A DNA stretch of 64,000 nt from Rummeliibacillus pycnus (GTDB taxonomy: Bacteria; Bacillota; Bacilli; Bacillales_A; Planococcaceae): assembly GCF_002884495.1 (NCBI RefSeq), contig NZ_KZ614145.1, positions 3,486,423-3,550,422 on the forward strand, given 5' to 3'. How positions within the stretch are numbered: the stretch's first letter is position 1; every line of letters starts with the position of its first letter. A program made the translations under genes and the position numbers. Positions 1 through 9,210 of this stretch are shown here, in pieces. A model generated the notes under the pieces. That model was not told the origin of the DNA, ran no database searches, and was given only the letters and a program-made list of their open reading frames with translations.

Positions 1-610
1 AGGATTTGGTAATTCTGATAAACCATTGACTGGTTATGATTATAATAGATTAGCAGATGATATTGCTGCGATTATTGGTACACTTCAATTGAATAATTTC
101 ACACTAGTTGGACATTCAACTGGAGGAGCAATAGCTCTTCGTTATACTATACGATACAAAGAATATGGGATTCGTAACCTTGTATTAATAGATGCAGCAG
201 CACCAACAGGATTTACACAAGAAACAGCTACCAAACTTCTCAATGAAACGTATAATGATCGTCCGAATATGTTAAGAGATGTGACCGATACATTCTTTTT
301 TCAATATATATCAAAACCTTTTTCAGAATGGTTTTTCGAAATGGGGTTACAAGCAGCAAGTTGGTCCACAGCTGCAATCATTAAAACACTTAGAGACGAG
401 AAAATAGATACAGAGCTACAAACAATAACTGTTCCTACCTTAATAATTCATGGTATACATGATCAAGTTATTCCTTTTTCACAAGCCAAAATCTTAAATG
501 ATAAAATTAATGGTTCAAGACTTATGGCTTTTCAATATAGTGGTCATGGTCCATTTTGGGAAGAAAGAGAAAAATTTAATGACGCTTTAATTGATTTCAC
601 ATCCCGTTAG
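1..610 (+). CDS. alpha/beta hydrolase (5' end outside window)
   Basis: Alpha/beta-fold hydrolase; substrate unknown. The reading frame is open from base 2, and the first residues (GFGNSDKP) are the usual oxyanion-side strand of this fold, so the true start lies upstream of the window. Seen: nucleophile elbow GHSTGG around bases 110-125, acid residue in HGIHDQVIP, and the C-terminal catalytic His in YSGHGPFWEE. The family is usually 250-290 aa; about 203 codons are present. The neighbouring hairpin at 718-763 could end its transcript. Confidence 0.85.
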   Translation, partial: GFGNSDKPLTGYDYNRLADDIAAIIGTLQLNNFTLVGHSTGGAIALRYTIRYKEYGIRNLVLIDAAAPTGFTQETATKLLNETYNDRPNMLRDVTDTFFFQYISKPFSEWFFEMGLQAASWSTAAIIKTLRDEKIDTELQTITVPTLIIHGIHDQVIPFSQAKILNDKINGSRLMAFQYSGHGPFWEEREKFNDALIDFTSR

Positions 611-667
611 ATAGGGATTTTCATCATGGCTTTCTTAAAATATCAAAAATCTATACGCTTTCTAAAG

Positions 668-866
668 GAGCTGTCTAGAAAGTAGTTTTTGCTCAAGTAA
701 GATACTAGAGAAAAGATAAAAATCTGCTTATTTCTATATTATTGGAAGTAAACAGATTTTTTTATTTAGAGGAAACCTATTGATTGGAGTGGAAAGCATC
801 CACCTGAAACGGAAATCAAATGGAGAAGTAGCTATGTTGAGGGTACATTTACTTTGTGGACAACTC
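668..866. repeat. MITE-like dispersed repeat, copy 1 (internally deleted)
   Basis: The left end GAGCTGTCTAGAAAGTA (668-684) and right end TACTTTGTGGACAACTC (850-866) are imperfect inverted repeats, 13 of 17 matching. The left 100 bases closely match 44831-44935, and the right part shares the blocks CCACCTGAAA-CG-AAATCAA and TTTGTGGAC with copy 2. No ORF inside and no clear target duplication. It reads as a shorter relative of the 336-bp copy 2. The repeat is seen; MITE status is inferred. Confidence 0.65.
718..763 (+). terminator. hairpin with T-run inside the repeat
   Basis: AAATCTGCTTA pairs with TAAACAGATTT (one mismatch) and is followed by seven T. It lies downstream of the alpha/beta hydrolase and could end its transcript. 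The same hairpin, perfectly paired, occurs in copy 2. Confidence 0.55.
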
Positions 867-1247
867 GTTAATTGTGATTAAGTAAAATCCTATATTTTTA
901 CTTATAGTAAAATATTACCATTTTTAAAACAAAAATCAAAAAAGATGATAAAAATAGCATTTTTTTATTAAAAAACCTTCCAAAAAATTTCCAAAAAAGT
1001 CTGACATATAAATATACACTGTAAGTTCTATTAAAAATAAATTAAAATTGAAGAATAAAACGAAATCAGTGGTATTGTCTAATTGTTAATAAATAAATTA
1101 CATTTACCTATTATGTGTAATGTAATCATTATAATTTTTGTTGAATTTAACTTTAAATTATAAAAACTACCTATTTAGCCTATGCAATTTGAAACTTTTA
1201 AATATTTCATTCGTTTTATAGTAATGTAATAGAGAGGAAGTGGCGTC
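867..1247. other. AT-rich gene-free region upstream of dlt
   Basis: About 380 bases of very AT-rich sequence with no convincing ORF. It must hold the dlt promoter. A TATAAT is present at 1130-1135, but no good -35 box lies 16-18 bases upstream, so I do not assign a promoter. Confidence 0.4.
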
Positions 1248-1385
1248 TTGCAAAAATTGAGAGAACACGAAGGATTTCGTTTTATTGCATATACATTATT
1301 TTATTTTGTCATCTTAGTGTTACTTGTATTAATTTACGGATTCCATGATATGAATGCGGGACCGTTTATTTATACCGAATTTTAA
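1248..1385 (+). CDS. dltX: teichoic acid D-Ala incorporation-associated protein DltX
   Basis: A 45-aa membrane protein starting with TTG behind the ribosome site AGAGAGGAAG (1231-1240). It has one transmembrane segment (about residues 12-31) and the conserved C-terminal ending FIYTEF typical of DltX, thought to contact the D-alanylation machinery on the outer face. It is immediately upstream of dltA with a 19-base gap. It completes dltXABCD, which D-alanylates teichoic acids. Confidence 0.9.
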   Translation: MQKLREHEGFRFIAYTLFYFVILVLLVLIYGFHDMNAGPFIYTEF

Positions 1386-1404
1386 TAGAAAGTGAGTGTT
1401 ACTT

Positions 1405-2901
1405 ATGAGTGTACTGCATATGATTCGTGAGATGGCTTTGTTATATCCACAACGTATTGCATATCAAGTTGATGATGAAACATTAACTTATGAAGATTTG
1501 TGGAGTCAATCTGATCTTGTAGCAGAATTTTTAGTACAAGGAGGATTGAATGATGCAGCACCAATTGCAGTTTACGGTCATATGTCGCCAAAGCAGATAA
1601 TTGCCTTTTTAGGAGTAGTTAAGGCAGGACATCCTTACATTCCGTTAGATACTTCAATTCCAAATGAACGTATTCAGCATATTTTAGCTGCTTCGAATGC
1701 AGCTCTAATGTTAACAACAGAAAAAATTGATTTGGACCTTTCAGTACCTACTTATGATGTTAATGTCGTTTTAGAATCAAATCATTCAAAAACAATTTCT
1801 CAAAGTAACTGGGTAAAAGGAGAAGATGTATTTTATATTATTTACACATCTGGAAGTACAGGAAATCCAAAAGGTGTTCAAATTACAGCAGACAACTTAG
1901 AAGCATTTGTATTATGGCTGGAAGAAGAAGCACATCTGCAAGGTGGTGTATATCTTAACCAAGCACCATATTCATTTGATTTATCAGTTATGGATTTATA
2001 TCCTGCTTTAACAAGAGGTCGCACATTATATGCACTGACAAAATCACAGATCAATCAACCAGCTATTCTTTTTGAAGCATTACAACAATCAAATGTTAAT
2101 GTTTGGACTTCGACACCTTCATTTGTAAAAATTTGCATGATGAATCCACTTTGGAATGAAGAAATGATGCCTACAATCGAAAAGTTCCTATTTTGTGGTG
2201 AAGTATTACCACATGAACTTGCAAAAAATTTGCAGGCTAGATTCCCAAAAGCAAAGATTATTAATTTGTATGGTCCAACTGAAACAACTGTTGCTGTAAC
2301 TGCTGTTGAAGTAACAAATAGTCTTCTGGATGCTTTTAATGTTCTACCAATTGCAAAGGCTGACGCTGATCGTTTAATTTTGCTTGATGAAGAGGGCGAT
2401 ATTGTAAGCGAAGGACAGAAAGGGCAATTAGTCATCACGGGTGCTACTGTAAGTAAAGGTTATCTTGGTGCGCCTGAGCAAACTGATAAAGTATTTAAAC
2501 TTTGGCGCGATGAAAAAGTGTATTATACAGGTGATGTAGGTTATTACCAAAATGGTTACATCTTCTATTCAGGTCGTTCTGATTTCCAAGTGAAGCTTCA
2601 TGGTTATCGACTAGAAATTGAGGAAATTGAGAAAAAGATTGAATCCTTACATGAAGTAAGTGGTTGTATTGTACAGCCAGTGAAGGTACAAGAAGAAGTA
2701 GTGTCTTTAACTGCATTCGTTGTGCTAACTCAAAAGACCGATGAAAAACCGTTCCAAACAACAAAACGTTTAAAAGGCGCATTATCTGAAGTTGTTCCAA
2801 GTTATATGGTACCAAAGAAATTTATATATGTAGATCAACTTCCTTTAAATGCAAATGGTAAAGTGGACCGTAAAAGATTGGCGGTAGAAGTAACGATATG
2901 A
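1405..2901 (+). CDS. dltA: D-alanine--poly(phosphoribitol) ligase subunit DltA
   Basis: Cytosolic adenylating enzyme that activates D-Ala with ATP and loads it on DltC. At 498 aa it is the usual length. Core motif A3 is YTSGSTGNPKGV (around bases 1845-1880); NLYGPTE and YTGDVGYY (A5 and A7 type) follow, then GRSDFQVKLHGYR and the C-terminal catalytic Lys region NANGKVDRK. I chose ATG 1405 because AAGTGAG lies 8 bases upstream; a GTG at 1396 falls inside that ribosome site. The end overlaps dltB by 4 bases (ATGA), indicating translational coupling. Confidence 0.95.
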   Translation: MSVLHMIREMALLYPQRIAYQVDDETLTYEDLWSQSDLVAEFLVQGGLNDAAPIAVYGHMSPKQIIAFLGVVKAGHPYIPLDTSIPNERIQHILAASNAALMLTTEKIDLDLSVPTYDVNVVLESNHSKTISQSNWVKGEDVFYIIYTSGSTGNPKGVQITADNLEAFVLWLEEEAHLQGGVYLNQAPYSFDLSVMDLYPALTRGRTLYALTKSQINQPAILFEALQQSNVNVWTSTPSFVKICMMNPLWNEEMMPTIEKFLFCGEVLPHELAKNLQARFPKAKIINLYGPTETTVAVTAVEVTNSLLDAFNVLPIAKADADRLILLDEEGDIVSEGQKGQLVITGATVSKGYLGAPEQTDKVFKLWRDEKVYYTGDVGYYQNGYIFYSGRSDFQVKLHGYRLEIEEIEKKIESLHEVSGCIVQPVKVQEEVVSLTAFVVLTQKTDEKPFQTTKRLKGALSEVVPSYMVPKKFIYVDQLPLNANGKVDRKRLAVEVTI

Positions 2902-4064
2902 TACCTTATGGTGATTTTACATTCTTCTTTATCATCGGTATTTTATTGATACCTACAATTATTTTAGGATTGAAAGGAAAGTCATCCAAAAAGTATAACA
3001 TGTTTATTTCAGTGATCATCTTGGCGATTATTTTTAGTTCATCAGTCAAGAGTATACTATCATTGATACTTTTTACGATTTTCCAAATACTATTAATAAA
3101 AGGTTATCAAACGTATCGATTAAAGAACAATAACGGTACCGTTTTTGTAATTGCTGTATTGCTAGCAATTTTACCACTTGGATTGGTGAAGATCTTACCA
3201 TTTTTAGGACTTCACCATCTCTTTGGATTTTTAGGTGTTTCGTATATTACATTTAAAGCTGTACAAATGATAATGGAAACACGGGATGGCATGCTTAAAA
3301 AGCCAATTTCGATCGTGGAGCTTATCTATTTCCTTTTATTTTTCCCATCGATTTCATCTGGTCCAATCGACCGATGGAGACGATTTGAAAAGGATTTAAA
3401 TCATGTCCCAGATCGTGAAGAATATCGCGAGTTATTATTTAGTGGTATTAATAAAATTTTCCAAGGGTTCTTATATAAATTTATTATTGCATTTTTGATC
3501 TACAATAAGATTCTTTTGTATCTACCAAATCATACGTATAATTACTTAACACCTTTCGAAGGTCGACTTGCTGATATGTATTTTTATAGTCTTTACTTAT
3601 TCTTTGATTTTGCTGGCTATAGTGCCTTTGCTATTGGTGTAAGTAAAATCATGGGCATTAAAACGCCAGAGAACTTTAATCTACCGTTCTTAAGTAAGAA
3701 TATTAAAGATTTCTGGAATCGCTGGCATATGAGTTTATCATTCTGGTTCCGAGACTATGTGTATATGCGTTTTGTATTTTGGATGACGAAAAAAAAATGG
3801 ATTAAAAATCGTTACACAGTTTCCTATATAGGATACTTTGTCTTATTCCTTTTAATGGGTGTATGGCATGGACTAGAATGGCATTTTATCGTGTATGGCT
3901 TGTATCATGCATTTCTTATTGTTTGCTTTGATAAGTTTGAAAGATGGAATAAAGTGCATAAATTCTGGCCAAAAAATAAATGGACAAATGTAATTTCAAT
4001 TGTGATTACTTTCCACTTTATCTGTTTCGGTTTTTATATTTTTTCAGGCAAATTATTTAGTTAA
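2898..4064 (+). CDS. dltB: D-alanyl-lipoteichoic acid acyltransferase DltB (MBOAT family)
   Basis: Polytopic membrane O-acyltransferase that moves D-Ala from DltC-thioester across the membrane toward teichoic acid. 388 aa with around 10 hydrophobic segments. The MBOAT signature is visible: NRWHMSLSFWFRDYVY around residues 275-290, and the catalytic His in GVWHGLEWHF near residue 330. It overlaps dltA by 4 bases; dltC follows after 15 bases, so it is cotranscribed with both. Confidence 0.95.
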   Translation: MIPYGDFTFFFIIGILLIPTIILGLKGKSSKKYNMFISVIILAIIFSSSVKSILSLILFTIFQILLIKGYQTYRLKNNNGTVFVIAVLLAILPLGLVKILPFLGLHHLFGFLGVSYITFKAVQMIMETRDGMLKKPISIVELIYFLLFFPSISSGPIDRWRRFEKDLNHVPDREEYRELLFSGINKIFQGFLYKFIIAFLIYNKILLYLPNHTYNYLTPFEGRLADMYFYSLYLFFDFAGYSAFAIGVSKIMGIKTPENFNLPFLSKNIKDFWNRWHMSLSFWFRDYVYMRFVFWMTKKKWIKNRYTVSYIGYFVLFLLMGVWHGLEWHFIVYGLYHAFLIVCFDKFERWNKVHKFWPKNKWTNVISIVITFHFICFGFYIFSGKLFS

Positions 4065-4079
4065 AAGGGGTTTATTATA

Positions 4080-4313
4080 ATGGAAAAACAAGATGTATTT
4101 AAAGTATTAGCTGCTGTGTGTGAAGATGATGTTATTTTGGAAAATCCAGATATTGAACTTTTTGAAGAAGGATTACTTGATTCATTTGGTACAATTACAT
4201 TACTAGTAGAAATTGAAGAAAAATTAGGTATTAGTGTACCAATCACAGAATTCTCTCGCGAGGAGTGGAATACACCAAATCATATTGCGGAGAAATTAGT
4301 TGAATTAGCATGA
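4080..4313 (+). CDS. dltC: D-alanyl carrier protein DltC
   Basis: A 77-aa acidic acyl-carrier-type protein that carries D-Ala on a phosphopantetheine arm. The attachment Ser lies in GLLDSFGTITL, residues 33-43. Length matches the family (about 78 aa). The ribosome site AAAAGGGG lies just before the ATG. It overlaps dltD by 4 bases. Confidence 0.95.
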   Translation: MEKQDVFKVLAAVCEDDVILENPDIELFEEGLLDSFGTITLLVEIEEKLGISVPITEFSREEWNTPNHIAEKLVELA

Positions 4314-5485
4314 AAAAGTATACTTTCCTTCCGCTAGCGATTGCGGTAGTGCTATTTTTCGCATTTTTATTTTTCCCTAATCGTTGGTTGAAAAGCTGGA
4401 TTACGGATCAAAGAGTAGAAGAAGCAAAGATTGAGTTAAATCCACTTATGTTTCAGGGTGCATATTTGCAAAGTCAAATGCTAAAAGAAAAAAATACTTT
4501 GCCAATCTATGGTTCATCCGAGCTAGAACATTTTGATCCTTTTCATCCATATAATTACACCAAAGCAGCAAAAACACCCTATTCTACTTTTATGGTAGGA
4601 CGTGGTGGAAGTCAAAGTATTACACATTTCTTGAATTTCGCTGAACAAGAGAAAAATTTAAAGGGGAAAAAGATTATATTTATTATTTCTCCACAATGGT
4701 TTACAGCTCAAGGAATGGATGATTTTCATTTTTCACCTAACTATTCAATGCTTCATGCTTATGATTTAGCTTTTAATCATGAGATGAATCCTAAGTTAAA
4801 AAAAGAAGCAATGCGCCGTTTACTACAATTTGATACGGTTAAGCGAGATCATCTGTTAGTGTCAATGTATAAATATGAACTAGCTAAAGGTAAAAAGCCA
4901 TTACTAGGTCATGTTACAATGGCATTAGGTTATATAAATCGCTCACTTCTAGAAAAGAAAGATTTGTATTATTCTTTGATAAATGAAAAGAATAAAAAGT
5001 TACATGCAAAACCTTCTCTTATAAGAGATAAGACATTTGAACAACAAATACAAACTGCGGATGCATTTGGTAAAAAACGTATTACAAATAATAATTTAAA
5101 TGTTAATGATAGATACTTTAATCGAAATATCGCACCTAGATATAAGCAGTTAAAAAACTTCAGAAAGAATGTTGATTATTCTAAATCACCAGAGTATGAA
5201 GATTTTAACCTTGTCATCGATGTGTTAAAAGACGCTGGTGCGAAACCGTTATTTATATCAATTCCTATGAATGGGAAATGGTATGATTATGCTGGCTATT
5301 CAAAAGAAAAACGCCAAGCATATTATCAAAAAGTACGTACAATTATTAAAGATGCAAACTATCCGTTAATCGATTACACATCACATGAATATGATCCTCA
5401 TTTCCTTACCGATACAATTCATATTGGTTGGAAAGGATGGGTATATCTAGATCACGACATGGAACGTTATTGGAACGCAAAATAA
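4310..5485 (+). CDS. dltD: D-alanyl-lipoteichoic acid biosynthesis protein DltD
   Basis: Membrane-anchored extracellular SGNH-like esterase/thioesterase that finishes D-Ala transfer to teichoic acid. 391 aa. The N-terminal membrane anchor is residues 5-22. The nucleophile Ser lies in GSSELEHFDP (about residues 66-75), and the C-terminal Asp/His region is DTIHIGWKGW. It overlaps dltC by 4 bases and is the last gene of the operon, followed by a strong terminator. Confidence 0.95.
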   Translation: MKKYTFLPLAIAVVLFFAFLFFPNRWLKSWITDQRVEEAKIELNPLMFQGAYLQSQMLKEKNTLPIYGSSELEHFDPFHPYNYTKAAKTPYSTFMVGRGGSQSITHFLNFAEQEKNLKGKKIIFIISPQWFTAQGMDDFHFSPNYSMLHAYDLAFNHEMNPKLKKEAMRRLLQFDTVKRDHLLVSMYKYELAKGKKPLLGHVTMALGYINRSLLEKKDLYYSLINEKNKKLHAKPSLIRDKTFEQQIQTADAFGKKRITNNNLNVNDRYFNRNIAPRYKQLKNFRKNVDYSKSPEYEDFNLVIDVLKDAGAKPLFISIPMNGKWYDYAGYSKEKRQAYYQKVRTIIKDANYPLIDYTSHEYDPHFLTDTIHIGWKGWVYLDHDMERYWNAK

Positions 5486-5496
5486 AAGTATGAGTT

Positions 5497-5547
5497 AAAG
5501 CTGTAGATCAACTCGAATATTTTCGAGTTTAGCTACAGCTTTTTTTA
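5497..5547 (+). terminator. intrinsic terminator of dlt operon
   Basis: AAAGCTGTAG (5497-5506) pairs with CTACAGCTTT (5533-5542), with an inner CTCGAA/TTCGAG stem, followed by a T-run. It lies 11 bases after the dltD stop. Confidence 0.9.
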
Positions 5548-5645
5548 TTTTTCAAAAAATCGCCACAAATAATAGGCATATAATCATAACAATTACTGTA
5601 ATATCATTATATTGGAAATTTTTTGTCCAAAATGTGAATGGATTG

Positions 5646-5675
5646 TTGACAAAGTGTACCTGATGATTGTATGAT
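5646..5675 (+). promoter_or_regulatory. sigma-A promoter for the 62-aa membrane protein
   Basis: TTGACA (5646-5651), 18-base spacer, TATGAT (5670-5675). About 50 bases upstream of the start codon at 5728. Confidence 0.65.
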
Positions 5676-5727
5676 AATGACATAAAGTTGTCACATTTAA
5701 ATGATGAAGTTAAGAGGGGGATGCTAA

Positions 5728-5916
5728 ATGTATTACACTGATATTATTTTAATAGCGGCTGCTTGTATGAGCATTCCGTTGGTTTGTGCAATTTTCTTTG
5801 ATGCATTTTACGCAGAGAAAAAAAATAAACCCTTTTCATTAAAACGTGTTTCTTTCTGGTATGCATTGCTTTTTGCAGTATCTTTCATCCCGTCTGTACT
5901 ATTAATAACGAAATAA
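5728..5916 (+). CDS. small two-helix membrane protein, unknown function
   Basis: 62 aa with two hydrophobic helices (residues 4-24 and 43-60) separated by a basic loop (AEKKNKPFSLKR). The ribosome site AGAGGGGG lies 8 bases before the ATG, a near-consensus sigma-A promoter lies upstream and a terminator downstream, so it is a single-gene transcription unit. I do not recognise a family. Confidence 0.7.
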   Translation: MYYTDIILIAAACMSIPLVCAIFFDAFYAEKKNKPFSLKRVSFWYALLFAVSFIPSVLLITK

Positions 5917-5936
5917 ATATATACATTTTAATTTGG

Positions 5937-5964
5937 AGCCTTCTTAGTAGAAGGTTCTTTTTTT
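5937..5964 (+). terminator. intrinsic terminator
   Basis: AGCCTTCT/AGAAGGTT stem (one G-U) followed by seven T, 20 bases past the 62-aa gene. Confidence 0.75.
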
Positions 5965-6390
5965 ATGGATCGGTATTTTATTTTTATTTTGATTAAAAGA
6001 TCTGTCTGAAAAATGTCTTTATGAAGTTTAATTTATTTACAATATAGGTGAAAAAGGAGTTTATAGGAATATTTTCAAGTAAAACAAATTTCATCAGTAA
6101 CATATTTATCGAAGCATTTATTATAATAGAAGATATTCAAATTTTCTTCCAAAATTATTCCAAACAAAAATCAAAATGTGCTATAGTAAAAACGCTTTAA
6201 AATAAATGCTTTTATAGCACATTATTTTTGTTAAAAGGTAAAATAGTCTTTGTACGAAGTCATAACAAATATGGTATCGTAGAAATATAGAGGGAAATTA
6301 TATAAAAGACAAGATTGTTAATGAAATTTAATGTTTTTTTGCAACTTATTGTTATATAATTTGTCCTGTTATGAAGAAAGAAAGAAATGA
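5965..6390. other. gene-free AT-rich region
   Basis: No ORF with a ribosome site seen on either strand. The only clear structure is the inverted repeat at 6175-6230. A TATAAT at 6355-6360 may be part of the promoter of the VanZ-family gene, but no good -35 box is visible. Confidence 0.4.
6175..6230 (+). terminator. hairpin with T-rich tail, no assigned gene
   Basis: AATGTGCTATA (6175-6185) pairs perfectly with TATAGCACATT (6213-6223), then ATTTTTG. It looks like a terminator, but no gene lies directly upstream on the plus strand. Confidence 0.45.
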
Positions 6391-6996
6391 GTGACGAAGT
6401 TGTCTTATATACTTCAATATACACTCAATATGATGATTGTAATGATGATTGCAACACCATTCGTTGTGTATATGCACTATAAGTCACGAAGAAAACGTGA
6501 TTTTGGCTTAGTAAATCGTTGGCATGAAGTTGGAATTATGACATTTTGGGTTTATCTAATCGGTTTATTTTATGAAACTATTGTGCCCAAAAATGGTGTC
6601 AGTCTACAATATGCAGAAATGCGAATTCATAATCATGAAGCACTTGGTATTAATTTTCACCTATTTCGTGTTTTTACAGATGTATATAATGCCATTCATT
6701 ATTTAAACTTATGGCAACCGTTTTTCATTAACTTTCTTGGTAACATCGCAATCTTTATGCCGATTGGTTTTCTACTACCATTACTTTGGCGGAAGATGGA
6801 GAAGTTCTTCTTTGTTTTTTTTACTGGACTAGGATTGTCTTTGTTTATTGAGACAATGCAGCTTCCTCAATATAGAAGCACGGATGTAGACGATCTATGG
6901 TTGAATACTTTAGGAGCCATTTTAGGATTTATCGTCTATAAACAATTTGCTAAGCGAATTCCTAAACTAAAAGAGAAATTCAAGACTTTCGTTTAG
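6391..6996 (+). CDS. VanZ family membrane protein
   Basis: 201-aa polytopic membrane protein. VanZ-domain signatures are present: NFLGNIAIFMPIGFLLP (about residues 113-129) and ETMQLPQYRSTDVDDLWLNTLGAILG (about 153-178). VanZ of Enterococcus gives low-level teicoplanin resistance; the chromosomal Bacillales members have no settled role. The start is GTG 6391 in weak ribosome-site context; TTG 6400 is an alternative. Confidence 0.85.
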   Translation: MTKLSYILQYTLNMMIVMMIATPFVVYMHYKSRRKRDFGLVNRWHEVGIMTFWVYLIGLFYETIVPKNGVSLQYAEMRIHNHEALGINFHLFRVFTDVYNAIHYLNLWQPFFINFLGNIAIFMPIGFLLPLLWRKMEKFFFVFFTGLGLSLFIETMQLPQYRSTDVDDLWLNTLGAILGFIVYKQFAKRIPKLKEKFKTFV

Positions 6997-7052
6997 GACG
7001 CGAATTTTTGGGGAAAATGTCATAAAGCAGTAAGGTAAGAAGGGGATACAAC

Positions 7053-7205
7053 ATGAATAACCAGAAGATAACACCTGAAGAACGAAAAAAGAATCATTTA
7101 ATTAATCATTTAATGGAACTTGGCGTTTTTAAAATAAACGATAAACAACTTTACCAAGTACCATTGGAAGTATTGATGAAAGAATACAAAAAGCATACAA
7201 GCTAA
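7053..7205 (+). CDS. FbpA-type (Fur-regulated basic protein) small protein
   Basis: 50-aa basic soluble protein with the pattern RKKNHLINHLMELGVFKIND followed by KQLYQVPLEVLMKEYKK. This fits the FbpA family, known in B. subtilis as a Fur-controlled helper in iron sparing. The ribosome site AGAAGGGGA lies before ATG 7053. No Fur box is visible in the 56-base gap after the VanZ gene, so it may be read with that gene. The family call rests on pattern memory only. Confidence 0.6.
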   Translation: MNNQKITPEERKKNHLINHLMELGVFKINDKQLYQVPLEVLMKEYKKHTS

Positions 7206-7207
7206 TA

Positions 7208-7233
7208 GGTTGCTACTATGTGGCAATCTTTTT
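7208..7233 (+). terminator. short intrinsic terminator
   Basis: GGTTGC/GCAATC stem (one G-U) followed by five T, directly after the FbpA-like gene. Confidence 0.6.
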
Positions 7234-7350
7234 CGGTATAAGTCAAGTGAAAAATAGAGTATAATCAAAAGATGTCGAATGCTACATAGTGCATTCAAAT
7301 GATTGCTAAATTAAATAGATTGAATGAAATAGATAGGAGAATAAAATTAT

Positions 7351-9177
7351 ATGTGTGGATTTACAGGATTTATCGGTGAGGTTTCAAACCCTGACGTTGT
7401 GTTAGAGAATATGATGAACCAAATTATTCACCGTGGGCCAGACTCTGCAGGAGAATTTACAGATGGTCTAGCAGCACTTGGTTTCCGTCGATTAAGTATC
7501 ATTGACTTAGCAAATGGTAGCCAACCACTGTATAACGAAGATCAATCCTTGGTATTAATCTTCAACGGTGAGATTTACAATTTTAAAGAAATTAGAAAAG
7601 ATCTTATTGCGGCGGGGCACATTTTCAAAACAGATACAGATAGTGAAGTACTACTACATGGTTATGAAGAATACGGCACAAAATTAGTGCAAAAACTACG
7701 TGGTATGTTCGCGTTTGTTATTTGGGATCGTAATAAAAAACGCTTATTCGCAGCTCGTGACATGTTTGGTATTAAACCATTCTATTATGCACATATGAAC
7801 GGAACTCTATTATTTGGATCCGAAATAAAAAGTTTCTTGCCACATCCACACTTCGAAAAAGTTCTTAATGAACAAGCGTTAAAACCTTACTTAACTTTCC
7901 AATTCCCAGTGTTAAAAGAAACTTTCTTCAAAGGTGTTTTCAAATTACCAGCAGCGCATTATTTAACATTTGAAAATGGTAAATTAGAAATTACTCGTTA
8001 TTGGGAACCAAAATTCAACCCAGAAGAACGTCCACTTGATCAGATTGTGGAAGAAATCGATTCAACAGTTCGTGAATCAATTAAAGCTCACGAATTTTCA
8101 GATCCTGACGTACTAGTAGGATCATTCCTATCTTCTGGTGTCGATTCAAGTTATGTTGCATCTGTTTTAAAACCAGATAAAACATTTTCTGTAGGTTTCA
8201 GTGCAGAAAACTTCTCAGAAGTTGATAACGCCAAAGCATTATCAAAAGAACTAGGTATTGAAAATGTCAACGAAGTATTAGACCCTGAAGTATGCTTTAA
8301 CAAACTCGATGAAATTCAATATATGATGGATGAACCACATTCAAACCCATCAATTGTTCCATTATATTTCCTTGCTGAACTTGCACGCAAACATGTAAAA
8401 GTAGTTCTTTCAGGTGAAGGTGCTGATGAATTATTCGGTGGTTATGCAGAATATGATGAACTTCCATCAATGCGCAAATATAAAAAAATACCACAATTTA
8501 TCCGTCGTCCTATCGCAGAAGTAGCAAAAGCTCTACCTGAAATGCGTGGTAAACACTTCTTAATGCGTGGTGGTCTTCCAGTTGAACAAACGTTCATTGG
8601 ACAAGCACATATCTTTGAAGAACATGAAGCAACGTCAATCTTAAACGATAAATATAATCATGCTCCAACTGTTGCAGATATTGTCATGCCAATTTACAAA
8701 AAGGCAGCGGGTCAAGACGATTTAACAAAAAAACAAATATTAGATTTAAATCTATGGTTAGTAGACGACATCTTATTAAAAGCAGATAAAATGAGTATGG
8801 CTCATTCCATTGAATTACGTGTACCATTCCTTGACCGTGAAGTAATGAAGGTTGCCTCTAAAGTTCCTTCTCATTATCGTGTGAATGAAAAAGATACAAA
8901 ATATGCATTCCGTCAAGCTTCACAACGTGCATTACCAGATGAATGGGCACATCGTAAGAAAATTGGTTTCCCAGTACCAATCCGTTTATGGTTGAAAGAA
9001 GATAAATACTACAAACAAATTAAAGATACATTTGAATCACCTGAAGCAGCACAATTCTTTGACCAACAAGCAATTGTAAAGTTACTAACAGACCATTACG
9101 AAGGAAAAGCGAAAAATCAACGTAAAGTTTGGACAATTTACATGTTCTTAGTATGGTACAAAAAATATTTCGGCTAA
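7351..9177 (+). CDS. AsnB-type glutamine-dependent asparagine synthetase / amidotransferase
   Basis: 608 aa. The class II glutaminase domain begins with Cys2 (MCGFTGFIG), followed by RGPDS and NGEIYN; the synthetase domain has the PP-loop SSGVDSS (about residues 256-262) and SGEGADELFGGY. It resembles B. subtilis AsnO in length. Known paralogues amidate peptidoglycan precursors (AsnB on mDAP in B. subtilis, AsnH on cross-bridge D-Asp in Lactococcus). Because D-Asp ligase and Asp racemase genes follow, a role in amidating cross-bridge D-Asp is a reasonable alternative to free asparagine synthesis. The ribosome site AGGAGAAT fits ATG 7351. Confidence 0.9.
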   Translation: MCGFTGFIGEVSNPDVVLENMMNQIIHRGPDSAGEFTDGLAALGFRRLSIIDLANGSQPLYNEDQSLVLIFNGEIYNFKEIRKDLIAAGHIFKTDTDSEVLLHGYEEYGTKLVQKLRGMFAFVIWDRNKKRLFAARDMFGIKPFYYAHMNGTLLFGSEIKSFLPHPHFEKVLNEQALKPYLTFQFPVLKETFFKGVFKLPAAHYLTFENGKLEITRYWEPKFNPEERPLDQIVEEIDSTVRESIKAHEFSDPDVLVGSFLSSGVDSSYVASVLKPDKTFSVGFSAENFSEVDNAKALSKELGIENVNEVLDPEVCFNKLDEIQYMMDEPHSNPSIVPLYFLAELARKHVKVVLSGEGADELFGGYAEYDELPSMRKYKKIPQFIRRPIAEVAKALPEMRGKHFLMRGGLPVEQTFIGQAHIFEEHEATSILNDKYNHAPTVADIVMPIYKKAAGQDDLTKKQILDLNLWLVDDILLKADKMSMAHSIELRVPFLDREVMKVASKVPSHYRVNEKDTKYAFRQASQRALPDEWAHRKKIGFPVPIRLWLKEDKYYKQIKDTFESPEAAQFFDQQAIVKLLTDHYEGKAKNQRKVWTIYMFLVWYKKYFG

Positions 9178-9210
9178 TCATTCCTTTAGCTTAAAAGGGG
9201 ATTGTCAGCG

